A DNA stretch of 64,000 bases from contig JAAOMT010000594.1 of assembly GCA_016748015.1 (NCBI GenBank), positions 124,001 through 188,000 on the forward strand, written 5' to 3'. A program made the translations under genes and the position numbers. Under the pieces are notes generated by a model. The model searched no databases. It saw only the letters and a list, made by a program, of their open reading frames with translations, and had not been told where the DNA came from. The number at the start of each line of letters is the position of its first letter. Position 1 is the first letter of the stretch. Positions 24,110 to 36,236 of the stretch are shown piece after piece. This DNA comes from Geosiphon pyriformis. Taxonomy: Eukaryota; Glomeromycota; Glomeromycetes; Archaeosporales; Geosiphonaceae.

Positions 24110-27100
24110 GTAGTCTGGTATGGAAAATTGCTATGTGTAATGTTTGTGGGTTGAACAATCCTGCGAAGCAAGATGATGTCATTCATTGGCACAGAAATAT
24201 AAACAATTTGGTTTCAATTGTTATTGAGACAAAGTTAAAAGATAGAGTTCGGCCTTAGATTGCTAATAAATTTGATGGTGTTCGGGTCTTCATTTCTGGT
24301 TTGGATTCTGGTTACTTTGGTTCTGATGTGACAATCATTATGAACAACACTCTGGTGAAACATGTATATAAAGTTGTTGAGGTTCCTGGACGACTTTTGT
24401 CTGTCAAGTTGCTCTTTAGAAATAAGCTCTCGGTGTCAATTCTGGGTTTGTATGTGGGTGCTTCAGTGTCTGCGCACTTCTCACAAGTGGATGAGATAAA
24501 CTCTTTGATTGCTAAAGCTGTTAATAAGTCATCTTTTGTGATATTGGGCAGTGATTTCAATGAAGATGGCTCTCACAGGTGTGCTAGTTTCAGGAAATGT
24601 TTTGATTTGGGTTTGGTCAATACCTTGGGAGGAAGTTCGTTTGGGAGGAATGTGACTTGGACCAATTCTCAAGAGGTGGCCAAAGTTATTGATTACATGT
24701 TCGTGTTATCGAGCTTGGTTAATGCAATTTTAGATTGAAGTGTAGCTGGAGTTGATGAATATTTTGATACTGATCATAGGGCTGTTGCTGTTTCCATGGG
24801 CCTGAGTGGTCTTTTGGACATTAATTTGATGTCCTTTCGCAAGCAGGCGAATAAGGATTGATGGAAGTTCAATTTTAAGAATGCTACGGCTGCCAAATGG
24901 GCTGCATTCAAGGAATCTTCTGCTGCCACCACAGTAATGTTTAAGTGTAAGTTTGATGCTGTTCTATTGTTTCTAGATCTGGATGCTATGTGGGACATCG
25001 TTCACAAAATTGTGTGCTTATTAGCAAATGATATTTTCAAAAAAAAATGGTTCAAGGGTTATGATAATGTGTTTACTAAGGAATTTTCTAAGTTTCACAA
25101 GCTAGAACTTTTGGTGTCAAAACTAGTTAAAGCATCATGTTTGGTTTCTTCTGAAGAATTTGTTGCACTACTGAGTACGTGGAATTTGTTGAATGCTACA
25201 AATGCTTCTGTGGTGGAGTCTCTTTTTCTTTCAAGTCACGTTTTGAGATCATAAGATCTGTCTTGTTCAGAGTCAGAAAGTTGTATTATTCCTCTAAATT
25301 GTCCAAGTCAAAGCGTGCTGAAGAATCTCGTATCAAATCAGCAGTTAGTAAGAGGATGGAAAGTTTTGAAATGGATAAGGGTTATACAATTAAGAATGTG
25401 CTAGAGTGCCCCTTTCACAAGGTGGTAATGGATCATTTGGTTGTTGATGATGAACTGGTTTTGGATCCTAGTTTGGTTAAATCTAAGGTGGATGTTATCA
25501 TGGAAGGCTGGACCAGAAAATGCGAGTTGGTTGCTGATGTCTCTGCTGATGGGTGTCGCCAGTACCAACCCTTGGAGTATGTATTTGATGAGGCATTTTT
25601 GAGAATAATGGACCTTATTAGTTCTGTTGAGTTGCTTGGTATTGTGTCAGACTTGCCTAATGATAAAGCTGCTGGTTTGTCTGGTATTTCAAACAAGCTT
25701 TGAAAGCATTGTGACGAATCAGTTCTGAATATGTTGTTGGTGCTCTTGAACTCTTGTTTGCTCCATGAGTCAGTTCCTGGCCCTTGGAAGAAAGCTTGGA
25801 TGTCTATAATCCCCAAATCTTATGAGTGGAAGGGAGTTCTTATGAACACCCAACCCATTGCTTTGATTAAAACTGCTTGTAAGATCCTTTCAAAGATCTT
25901 CTCAGACAGGATTTCTTTGGCATGTAGTACTCACAATGTTCTCCGTAAGGACAATTTTTTTGTTTTGAAGGGCACAACAACACAGTCTCTTATCTTTGCT
26001 GTCGGCTCTGTGGTTGAGAATGCTTTGGAAAAAAACTGTGAGCTTTGGCTGGTATTGCAGAACATGGAGAAGGCCTATGATTCTGTTGGCTGGGAGCATT
26101 TGAAGAGGAGTCTAATTAGGATTAAGATGTGTGGCAGGTTCATTTGATTTTTTGGTAGCATTCACAATAACTGAGTCAACCGAGTAATGACTGACTTTGG
26201 CTTAACTAATGATTATCAAGTCCATAATAGTCTTGATCAAGGGGAAGTGTTCTTACCTTTTCTCTGGCATATATTTTATGATTCTCTTTTGTGTGAAGTC
26301 AAAAGGCAAGAAGAATTTTGTGGATATAGGTTGAATTCTTATTTCATTGCTAAGACTGGCCGTGTTGAACCTCAAGCTGGTTTTTCTTCTTTCTTTGCAG
26401 CTGGTGCTTTTGTGAATGATACAATTTGGGTTGGCAGCAGTCAGACTGCAACACAACACATTCTCAATGTTGCTAGTGAATTTTTTAGAATTAATGATAT
26501 TTCAATTAACAATGACAAAATGGTGGCAATTCCCATTAACTGTAGGGTTGTGAGCCCCTTTCTGACAATCAGTGGTTCACCAATTTTTATTGTTAAGAAA
26601 GAGGAACCTCACCAGTATTTGGGCATCTTTCTGTCTATAGATGGTTTGTTAAAACCCAGTTTGGCCAAGGCGTATTCGGATGTTCAGTTTTTTACCAATC
26701 TCATCCTGAAAAAAGCCATCTCTGATAAGCAGTTCTTGTATTTGGTTTCAGTGGTTCTGCACCCCATTGTCAGTTATAGAACGCAGTTTAGTTTTGTTCC
26801 ACTTAGTGTTTGCTGTAAATGGGATGCTCTGATTTGTAAAGGCTTCAAATCCAAGGTGGATCTTCCTTTGGACTTTCCCAATGATGCTCTTCATCATCCA
26901 TCCCTTTACAGCTTAAAGACTTTTAAGCAGATTCAGACTGAGAGTAAGTTAACATCCATAGTGTGTTTTGCCAATGCTGTTGGAATCCTGGGTTGGTTGT
27001 TTTTCCATAGGTTTCATGACTTACAGACTTTAAGCTGGCATCCTGTACACCTTTTGGTCTCTCCGGTTCATTTAAAATTAAATTCCTCAAACAATTTTCT

Positions 27101-28796
27101 GGTGGGTGTGGTTCATATTTTTGCCAACTGCAGCTTATCCTTTAGTAGTCCTGGCCCCAGTGCATTCTGATTCTCTCATGAAACTCCTATGTCTTTGGTT
27201 CTTGGGGAGGTGAAATTTTCTAGGTGTTTCTCCTCACTTCGGCGGTATGGAATTGCTTTTATAGAACAATTGTGTCAATGCAATGGTGGTGTTTTTGACT
27301 GGAAAACTTTCAAGTGTTGGAAAAGGCTGGATTCACGTGGCCCCATTCCTGATTGGTTTGGTGTTTCTGTTGGTTATCTTGGTGGTGTGAGTTCATTTTT
27401 TTCTGTTCATGGCTGTTCGGTAAGCATTTCTTCTGTTCTTAGTGTCTTGGAATCCACTGATTTTGATTTGGTTTGTAATCGTTTATTGGGATTGGGTGCT
27501 GATAGTCTTTTGGTCTATACCGATGGATCCTTGGCTGGTTTGGGCACTGTCAGTGTTAAATCAGGTGTGGTGGTTTTTTTTGATGATATTAATATGGGTT
27601 TAGGTGTTAAGGTCTCAGGTTTGTTGTCATCTACTTTGGCAGAATTGCAAGCTATTGCACTTGCTCTCGAGTGTGTTTCTGCAGTTAGCAAAGTTAGCTT
27701 ATTTTCAGATAGTCAGGCCACATTGGACGCTTGCAGATCGGAATTGGGTTTTGTGCATCTGGATTTTCAGAATAGTTGTTGGGTGGAGCGCTATCATATT
27801 GCTGGTCTTGTTTGTGCTAAGAGATTGGATGTCAGCTGGTGTAAGGTTAAAAGACATTCTGGTGTTGTAGGTAATGACCAGGCTGATGATCTGGCTGGCT
27901 ATGCGGCTCTTTCTGATTTTGTTCTTCCCCCCTGGCTGGATGAGCAGTTTATCCTGGCTGGTAGTAATCTGGTTTTGGGTAATTCTAGGCATTTTGTGCA
28001 TGACATTTATCGATCCATTCATCGTTCATGTTGGGGTTTCAGTTCGGGTAATAGGGTTGTCGCTGGCAAATTGCTCACAGATATCAATTGCCGCAGGTCC
28101 TCTTCTGTTTGGCATCCCAATTCACACATGGCTGTTGGCTTCACCAGTATTCAGACTGCTGGCTTGTGCATGTATTTTATGAAAGCTCTGCATCATAGGC
28201 TTCCTGTGACTGTTCGCAAACGCCTTTATGATAGGAGTTACCCTAGTGTGGTTTGCTTGTTTTGTGGAAGTGTGGAGGTCTCGGACCATGTTTTTTCTTG
28301 TGATTCTGACTTTGCTAATCATAATCGGCTGTTTGGTGATTTTGCAGTTAAATAGGAGGGCATTTCTGGCCTTCATGGCCCTTCTTTTCACATGCTGCGA
28401 ACTCTTTCTTTATGTATTTTTGACACCTTAGTCTGTGTTGCTCTATGCAAAGGCTTTGTTTTTAATGATTGGTTTTTTGAGGCGGATTCTGTTTTTGGTG
28501 ACCTGAAACTTGCTGGTGCAAAAATTGTGGACTTTATCTGTGATTTTTGTCTAGCTTTTAGAGATGAGGTTTGATTGGTCCATGTTAAACATTGTGCCTT
28601 TATGGAAAAGCATGGATTAATTCCTCGAAACGGTTCTGTGCCAGTTTCTATTTCTGGTCTGTCTTCCCTGTATTCAGTTGGAGTTGTCAGATTGTTGGGT
28701 ATTGATAATGCATTGGGCATTAGGTTTGGTTTGTGCAAATTTAGTTTGTTTGTTTCAGGCACTTTAGATGTGGTTTCTGTTTATATAGGTGCATAG
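24106..28796 (+). pseudogene. LINE B ORF2: endonuclease, reverse transcriptase, RNase H, broken
   Basis: Endonuclease domain (24,106-24,830): ETKLK, GSDFNE, VIDYMF and TDHRAVAV, so its catalytic set looks complete. Reverse transcriptase (about 25,650-26,650): DKAAGLSGI, LKGTTTQ, motif A read as NMEKAYDSV and motif C as FVNDT, both with Asn for an expected Asp. RNase H (27,510-27,910): YTDGS, AELQAI, FSDSQA, GNDQADDLA, all four acidic positions present. C-terminal zinc-binding motif CLFCG...DHVFSC at 28,253-28,302. Stops or frameshifts at about 24,257, 24,738, 24,859, 25,250, 25,701, 26,145, 27,168 and 28,353 inactivate it. Confidence 0.85.
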
Positions 28797-28937
28797 TGTT
28801 GTTCTGATTGGCCTGAGTGGCTAGTCACGTGTAGAAAGTGCATGATTTATGCCTAATTTAGATCAATTTTTTGATGTATAGTTTTAGGTTGTGTTTGGAC
28901 TTCACTTAATAAACGTATATAAAAAAAAATTGCAATT

Positions 28938-29326
28938 CTCTGATAAAATACATTTTTTCAAAGAAAAAAGCTCTTTTTTTATACAATTTGTTGTAATACT
29001 AGTTTTTAAACTTGCACTTTTTTTTTTGCTATTATTTTGACAAATTAAAAATACATTTTAATAAATTATAAATTGTTTTTATAAACTATTAACTATTTTA
29101 GTAAACTATTAAATTATTTTATGAAATTCTACAAATTTTGACAAATTTTTAAATGTTATAAAGTTTAGGGTATTATATAATCTGATTATTATATTTGTGT
29201 ATTATACAAATTAGGTGATTAATTAAATAATAAGTAATAATTGAAATAATAATAATATGTTAATTAAAAATACAAAATTATAAGAGTAATTTTATGTTAA
29301 TTATTGATTAAATTCTATTAGTAACA
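28938..29326 (-). mobile_element. Left (3') LTR of the Ty3-type element, second part
   Basis: It continues the LTR after LINE B and aligns with 35,490-35,888: TTATACAA-TTGTTGTA, ACTTGCACTTTT, and the end AAGAGTAATTTTATG...TAACA. The G+C of the right copy is again mostly replaced by A+T. The outer end (TAACA at 29,322-29,326) matches the right-copy end at 35,884-35,888. Confidence 0.78.
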
Positions 29327-32300
29327 TATTAAAATTAAGTCTTATTAAAGTCCAAATACTATCTATAATATCTAAATAGTAATTCAGTATTATTAAAATA
29401 ATTTGGTCTAAAAATTGTTAAAATTTTAGTTTTGTAAATTTGTTAATATATTGAATCTTTATTGGTTAAAATATTAGATTTTGTAAAACGTTTTTACAAA
29501 TATTAAATAAGTTATAAAGTTTAAAAGCTGCTTTAAGTTTGTATTGTATATTTGTTGGTTCAGTTGTTATTTAAAATTTGTGATGTATTTTTTTTTGTAT
29601 AGCTTTAGAAATAAAATTGGCTGCTTTAAGTTCTAATTTCTATTAATATAATGTTTTTTTAATTTGAAAATATTGATAAATAGGAGTATATTTACTGTTT
29701 TTATTAAAACACAGTTGAAGTTTTTGTTATATTGTAACATTTAAAGAAATGTTTATAAGAATAAACAATAAGTTTTTTTTTAAAGCTTGTTTCAAAAGTT
29801 TTGGTAAATAAATTCCAAAAAAACTTCTTGTTTTTTTTCTATAAGAATAGTAATTCTAAAAATTATTTATTATTAAAATTGTAGTTTTTTTCTAAATGTA
29901 ATTAATTTGACTTTTATTAATTGTTATAGATAAGTTAAGAAGTAACAGTTTTTTTAAATTGTAATAAGTAATAATTTAACTAAATTAATACTAACTCTAT
30001 TAAAAGACTGTTTAACTTTGATTAAATTTAAAGATTTAGTAAGAAAAATTCCTTTTTTCTTTAATAATTATTATAATATTTTACATATTGTCAAATATTT
30101 TTTACAAGTATAACTAAAAATAATGTTCAAGTGTTTTTTAAATAATACTATTTTTTCATAAATATGATAATAAAAAATTAATATATATATTATATAAAAT
30201 TGGTTTTTTTTTGATTTATTGTATTAAACTAAATAAATTGTTTGAGTTTTGGCAATTTTAATAATAAATTTTGTTGTAATATAGAAAATATTGTTTTGCT
30301 TAGTGTTATAATTGGTGTTTTTTAACTAAAAACCAATTTTTTGACATGATAAGAGTCTTTAAATAGTTTTAATATTGTTTTAATTTTCAGAATATATTTT
30401 TTATTAATTGTTGTTATTGAGTTAGTAAGTTGTTGGTATTAATTTTAATCTTATCTTATTTTTAAAAAACTATCTACATTGATATGTAATTTTTTTGGTT
30501 TGTAGTAAACAATATATTTATAGTTAATTAAAAAATTAGTTTATTAAAATTGTTTGATACTAAGTTTTGAATTCTTTTTATTAAGTCATTTGAAGCCAAT
30601 ATTGTTAATAATAATATCAAAAGTTTTTTTTCTTATAGATACTGTTAAAAGTATTTAAGAGTCCAAATAATAACTATTGTTTTCAATTTTGTGAAACCAT
30701 ATTTGAATTTTGTTGGGTTAAGTATTCTATTAGTATAAATAATTATTTGCTTATTATTATTATTATTTAATTGTAATAAAATAATATTAAAGACTATATA
30801 TAAAGTATTTATGACTAATTAAAACTGTTTATTAAAGTTTAGATAGATAAAAATTAGAACTGTTGTTAACTTTTTCTTAAAGATATTAAAAAAATTTTGT
30901 TGTGCTAAAGTTTATTAATATTTTATATTTTTATTGATTAAATAGTTAAGAAACTTTGCAATTTCACAATATTTTTTAATAAACTTTTTATAGTATAAGA
31001 CTAATTTATTAAATTTTCTCAATTCAATAATGTTTTAAAAAACTTTAAAGTTTTGTATAATATTGATCTTTTCTGAATTTGGCTTGATTTTATCTTTGTT
31101 GACTATATAATTTAAGAAAACCAAACTTATTTTTTCAAAGTAATATTTTGCAATATTTAATTTTAATCCTATTTTTTATAATTGTTAAAAAATTTCTTGT
31201 AAATAAATAAAATAAGCTTTAAAAGTTAGAAAGTAAACATTAATGTTGTTGAGATAAACAATTACTAATTATTATAGTAATATTTTATATACAATATTTA
31301 TAAAATGTTAAAATATTGTTAATATATTATAAAATTTAAAAAACATAATATTAAACTTATAATTTTTTTTGAATAGTAAAGACTGTTTTTAGGCAGTTTT
31401 TTAGATTTATTTTAACTTATTAGTATTTGTTTTTTAAGTCTAAAGTTAAAAAAAACTTGGCTTTTCTTAGAACATCTAATATATTGTTAATTTTTAATAA
31501 AGAATAAGTATTTTTAATTATAATACTATTCAATTGACAATAATTAACACAAAATATAATTTTGACATTTTTTTTGACCAAAACAACTAGTAAAGTTCAA
31601 AAGCTTTTTAATAATTAGATAAGACTATTTTTGAGTATTTGTTAACTTTTTTTCTTAATAAATTTGCAAGTAAAACTTAATATGCTTATTGGGATTTTAA
31701 TAAAGCATTTTTAGTATAAATCTGGTGCTAAATAATATCAGTTTTTTTTAGATTATTATTGTTTTTAGCAAATATATTAGCATATTCTGTAATAAGCTTT
31801 TTAAGTAGTCTTTGCTGTTAAGATTTCAAAAAATTCATGTTAATTTGCAATAATTTTTTCTGTGATGTAATAATTTTCAATATTGGTAGTAATATTAAAA
31901 TTGAAAAATAAAATATGTCTTACAATCTTAGTAAAATTAAAGACAGTTTGTAAGATTTTTTTTAGAAAATATTACTATGTATAATTCTGATTTCTAGTTT
32001 ATTTAATTAAATAATGAAGTAATTGTAAAAATTATAAAATATAACTTAAAACTTTTTTGTTTTCTTGGATATATAAATGTTTAATATAGAAATATTATGT
32101 TTTCTGTAAATTTGTTTATTAAATTTGAAAATTTGTTGTATAATAATAGATTTGGAACAAATATAGATTTTTTGATGTTTTTTAAAAGATTAGATAGTAA
32201 TTTGTTAAGAAAGTTAAAAAATCTGGTAAGATTTTTTTGTATATTAAAAACTATGTTTACTAGAATCATAAATTATCTAATTAAACCAAAATCTTGAATT

Positions 32301-34920
32301 TTTTTGTTATTTTTGCCTAATTGTTTTTTTTGATTAATTGATTACAAATCCAAAATAGAAATTAAGAATAAGTAAATAGCTTAAACAATTTTTTTACCAT
32401 GTTTAATTTTGAATAGTTTTTTGATTTTGTTTTGTAACATAATTTGATATTTTTTATATATTTTGTATCTATAACTTTTATTTTAACATTGATTTTTTTA
32501 CTAATTAAAGATAATTAAGAAGCAATTTAAATTATTGCTTTTGGTAAAATTTCAAAAGCTATTTTAAGATTAATTTTTGTTAAAAACTTTGGTTAAAAAA
32601 CCAAAATATTTTTGTCAAAATATTGTAGATCATATTTGTATTAATTTTGTGAACTTTTTCTGGTTTGATTTTTTGACTATTATTATTGAAGTACTTAAGT
32701 TGTATAACAGATTGATTTTTAATAAAGTAAACTAGAATAATTGGTAACTTTTTTTTTAGTTTTGTTTTACCAAATTCGATTTTATTTTCATTATCTTCAA
32801 TAAGTAATAGTATATTAAAAGCATAATATTCTGGATACTATTAATTATTACATAACATAACATATTATATTTTTTACACAATTGAATATTTATCTGTTCT
32901 AACTGTTAAATTTGGGTTTTTTTAAAAAGATAAATATAACTGATAATTAGGTAGTACTTTTCTACTTTATCTTTATAGTTATATTTAACAATTTCAAAAA
33001 TATACTTAATATATTTAGCTTCTTTTATTTGTCAGACATTTTCTTGAATTTTTTTATTAATTAAAATTATTGTTAGTTTATAGATTATTTTAGTATTATA
33101 AAGATAATAATATAGTTTGTTAAAAACACTGTTATATATTATATTAAATAAAATTTCTTTCTTAATATTTTTGGTAATTGATAAAACATATTAGTAAATT
33201 TGATTATATACTCTACTTTTTATTACAATATTGATCTAGTTATATTTATTTTAACAGTAATTTTTCATATGTAAAACAAAGTATATTGTCTTATTTTTTA
33301 TTTTGTTTTGAACTGCCAAATTATTTCTGGTAATAAACTTTACAGTAATAATAAATGTGAATTTTATATTTTTTTTCTGATAATATGTAAGCTCTTATAG
33401 ATGAAAGTTTTTATTGTAGTCTTTGTATTTAAATAGAATATAGAACAATTGCTTTTTTGGTTTTAGTTTTAAATATAGAACATATTAATTATTAACTAAT
33501 TTAATTGTAAAGATAAATTGTTGGTTAGTTTTTTCAAATTATAATAATATTAGTTGTAATATAAATGTCTTGAATAGCTGCTCAGTTTTTTCAGCCCAAT
33601 TAGATGTTAATTCAAAAGCCATGTAAAATTCAGTAATTGGTTTTTTTTTTCCTTTTTAAATTTAAATACAAAGATTTTTTTGATTATTTGTTGAAAATAA
33701 CATAAGTAACAGATATTTTAATGTATTGTTTTTGGTATAAAATTTTAAGTTTATGTATTTTCCAGTCTAAATTTGTATTGGTTTTGAAAAACCAATTATT
33801 TCTGACTAGAGCTTAATATTGAAATACATTTATAATTAAAATTTTAACTAAAATAGTAATTTTATTAATTATAAAGAAGAAATTGTCAATTTTTTATACT
33901 AAAATTTTTTTATATTATTAGCAATAACAATGACTGTTTAGGTTGGTCTGTTAATAGTTTGTTTAAACTGTTATATTAATTAATAAATAATAATGCTTTT
34001 GGCTAATTTATTGTTTAAAATTAAATAGTTTGGTTTTTTCTTTATTTTAACTTTAATATATATTACAGTAATTGTTTTTTGTTTTATAATAGCTGTATTT
34101 TTAAGCAAAAATGATAATTTATTTGCTTTAAATTTAAATAGAAAGATATCTTAAAGATTAATATTTTTGGCAATTTAAACTGGTAAAATAGTTTGAAAGT
34201 TATTAGAAAAATTTTGTTTAAGTGCTACAACTTTATCTTTAAAAAATAATTTATTAAAAATTCAATTTTTTTAATATTGTTAGATAACTAAATTAAATGT
34301 GATAATATATGAGTTTTTGTTGTAAATTGTTTTAAGGAATTAATTAGTTATTGGTATTAATTTTATTGCTATTAATTACAAAATAGTTTTACAATAAAAA
34401 TTGGTTTTGCTAAACCAATTTTCTTGTAAGTACTTGGTATTATTGAATAGATAATAATTATTGAAACTGTTATTGAATTAATTGTATAACAGATTTATAG
34501 TAATTGTATTAGTATTAGTATCTTGGAGAATAATAACTAGTAGTAAAAGTAGATAATAAGATTGCTGCAATTGGGAATAATATTAATTATTTTTTTGTTG
34601 TTAGTTTCTTTGTATTTTCTTACAAACTTATTTTCAATATCTTAAAATCTTATAATAGTAACAATTTTAAGATTGGTTGTTAAATGATAATAAAAAATTA
34701 TTTTGGTTTTATTATTGTAGTTGATATTTTTGTTATTACTATTGTTATTAATTGGTAAAATAGGTTTCAATTTTTTTGGTTAGTTAATCAATTTTTTTTT
34801 CAGCTATTAAGTTGGTTTTTTTAATAACTAAGTTAACAAGTTTGGTACAGTTGGCTTTTTTAATTACTATTTTATAGGTCTTAGCATATTGAATAATTGT
34901 AACTAGATCTTTTTAAACAT
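29327..34920 (-). mobile_element. Internal region of a Ty3-type element, hypermutated to A+T
   Basis: About 5.6 kb between two matching LTRs, the usual internal size of a Ty3-type retrotransposon. No frame is open for any length, yet remnants of pol are readable on the minus strand (see 30,860-31,610). By position, gag and protease should lie in 31,700-34,900 and RNase H/integrase in 29,400-30,850; I could not read convincing motifs there. Small open frames near 32,081-32,297 occur on both strands and are chance results of A/T composition. Confidence 0.7.
30860..31610 (-). pseudogene. Relic of a Ty3-type reverse transcriptase
   Basis: Reading leftward from about 31,610, the translation shows S-F-stop-T-L-L-VVLVKK, FCVNYCQLNS, KNTYSL, AKFFLTLDLKNKY, and then YLNNINVYF-TFKAYF-YLQEIF with YLNN at about 31,245-31,256. 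These correspond to the Ty3-family blocks SPWTSPVVLVKK, FCVDYRQLN, LDLKSGYWQ and YLDD-I-V-S-T-EEH-QHL-EVF. Almost every departure from the family is explained by C-to-T or G-to-A: Pro to Phe or Leu, Trp and Gln to stop, Asp to Asn, Arg to Cys, His to Tyr. Reading frame is largely kept, so decay was by substitution rather than indels. The match is from recalled family motifs. Confidence 0.72.
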
Positions 34921-35888
34921 TGTTACCAGAGGTTTTTGGTCTCTTTTCTTGAATGTTGTTACTATTTGTCTATTGCTAATTTCACGTTTTTTGGAAGCAA
35001 TTGAATCTCCAATAACCAAATTTATCTTCAAATTATCTCCTATAATTTGAACTGCTGGGCTTATAAGTAAAATGGCCAATTCTGTGCCAGTTGCTTTATG
35101 TAGTTACGTTGTAGTAAACATCAACTTTTTCCCAGGAATTGCTCATCTGGAAGCTTACTAAAAATGTGTAGTTACTTTGCTGTAAAAGTCAACTCTTCTA
35201 CAGGAATCTTGTTTGTAGGCTACCTTAATGATTATGATAAGAAAAAGTAAAAGAAAAATAAAGAAATGTAAAAGAAAATAGAATTGTCAAGGAAAACGTT
35301 TTCTATCCAGGCCTGGAGTCACTAACAAATTACTGAAATTAGTAGCTAATCAATTTCGAAATGTTAGTTGTATTGAGGGAATTTCAAATGTAATAATCAA
35401 AGGATTTTGTTTTTCGAATATTTAATTTTTATTTGAGATGTTTTTAAAAGTGATTTGTTCTAATTAAGATGTTTAAAGTAAAATACTATGATAAAATACT
35501 ATGAGAAAATGCATTTTCTTGAAAAAAAAAGCTTTTTTTTTATACAACTTGTTGTAGTACTAGTCTTTGAACTTGCACTTTTCTTTTTGCTACAATTTGG
35601 GTGAACTAAAGATACATTTCGGCAAACTACAAGTTATTTCACTGAACTATTGATTATTTCGACCAATTTTCATTAATTTTGACGAATTTTGACTATGTTA
35701 AATGGTTCAGAGTATTGTGTAATTTGATCATCTTAATTTCTATAGTACAAATTGGATTATTAAAATAATATTTGATAATTTGATTAATAATAAGTGATAA
35801 TCAAAATAATAATAATATATGCTAATTAATAATAAAAATTATAAGAGTAATTTTATGCTAATTAATAGCTAAAATTCTACTGATAACA
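34921..35888 (-). mobile_element. Right (5') LTR of the Ty3-type element
   Basis: A 968-bp segment starting TGTTACCAGAGG and ending GATAACA (TG...CA ends), homologous over its length to the split left LTR. On the minus strand it lies upstream of the reverse transcriptase relic, so it is the 5' LTR. It keeps visibly more G+C than the left LTR and the internal region. No matching target-site duplication was found at the outer ends, perhaps because of decay. Confidence 0.75.
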
Positions 35889-36236
35889 ACATATAGACAA
35901 ACTTTTTTAATTAATTTATTCTTGAATTCAATAATAAATTGGTCTAAGATTTAAGCATTAGAATAATAATTATTGGTTTTCAATTGACAAATTTGTTAAA
36001 AAAATTTGTTGAATTTTCCAAAATAAATTATGACAGATTTAGAAAATTTTTGTTTAATGTTTTAGAATTAATTTTGAAAAGTAATAAAAATATTATATAA
36101 TAAAATTAAAACAAATTTTTTTCTTGTCGATCCCCTGATCACGACAAGAGTTTTTATACTGCCGAAGTTATAGCTTTTCTTTTTTCCTTTCCCTTTGTTA
36201 CCTTTAATTATTTCTTTCTACATACCCAATTTTGTT

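Larger units (their letters stand above)
22157..28925 (+). mobile_element. LINE B: near-full-length non-LTR retrotransposon inserted in an LTR
   Basis: About 6.8 kb with the same plan as LINE A. The 5' end carries ACTTCTTTCTCTTCTTC; ORF1 and ORF2 follow; the 3' UTR ends in TATATAAAAAAAAA. The direct repeat AAAATTGCAATT is found at 22,145-22,156 and 28,926-28,937 (12 bp, exact). Removing the element joins the two parts of the left Ty3 LTR. ORF1 closely matches LINE D (e.g. DIDLVVVAGKSSQEKL against DIDLVAVAGKSSQEKL), so B and D are one subfamily. Stops such as TGG-to-TGA and CGA-to-TGA break both frames. Confidence 0.9.

Noticed and set aside
32081-32297. Overlapping frames on both strands in the Ty3 internal region
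   Set aside because: Composition artefacts: only Phe, Asn, Lys, Leu and Ile in A/T sequence, mirrored on the opposite strand.
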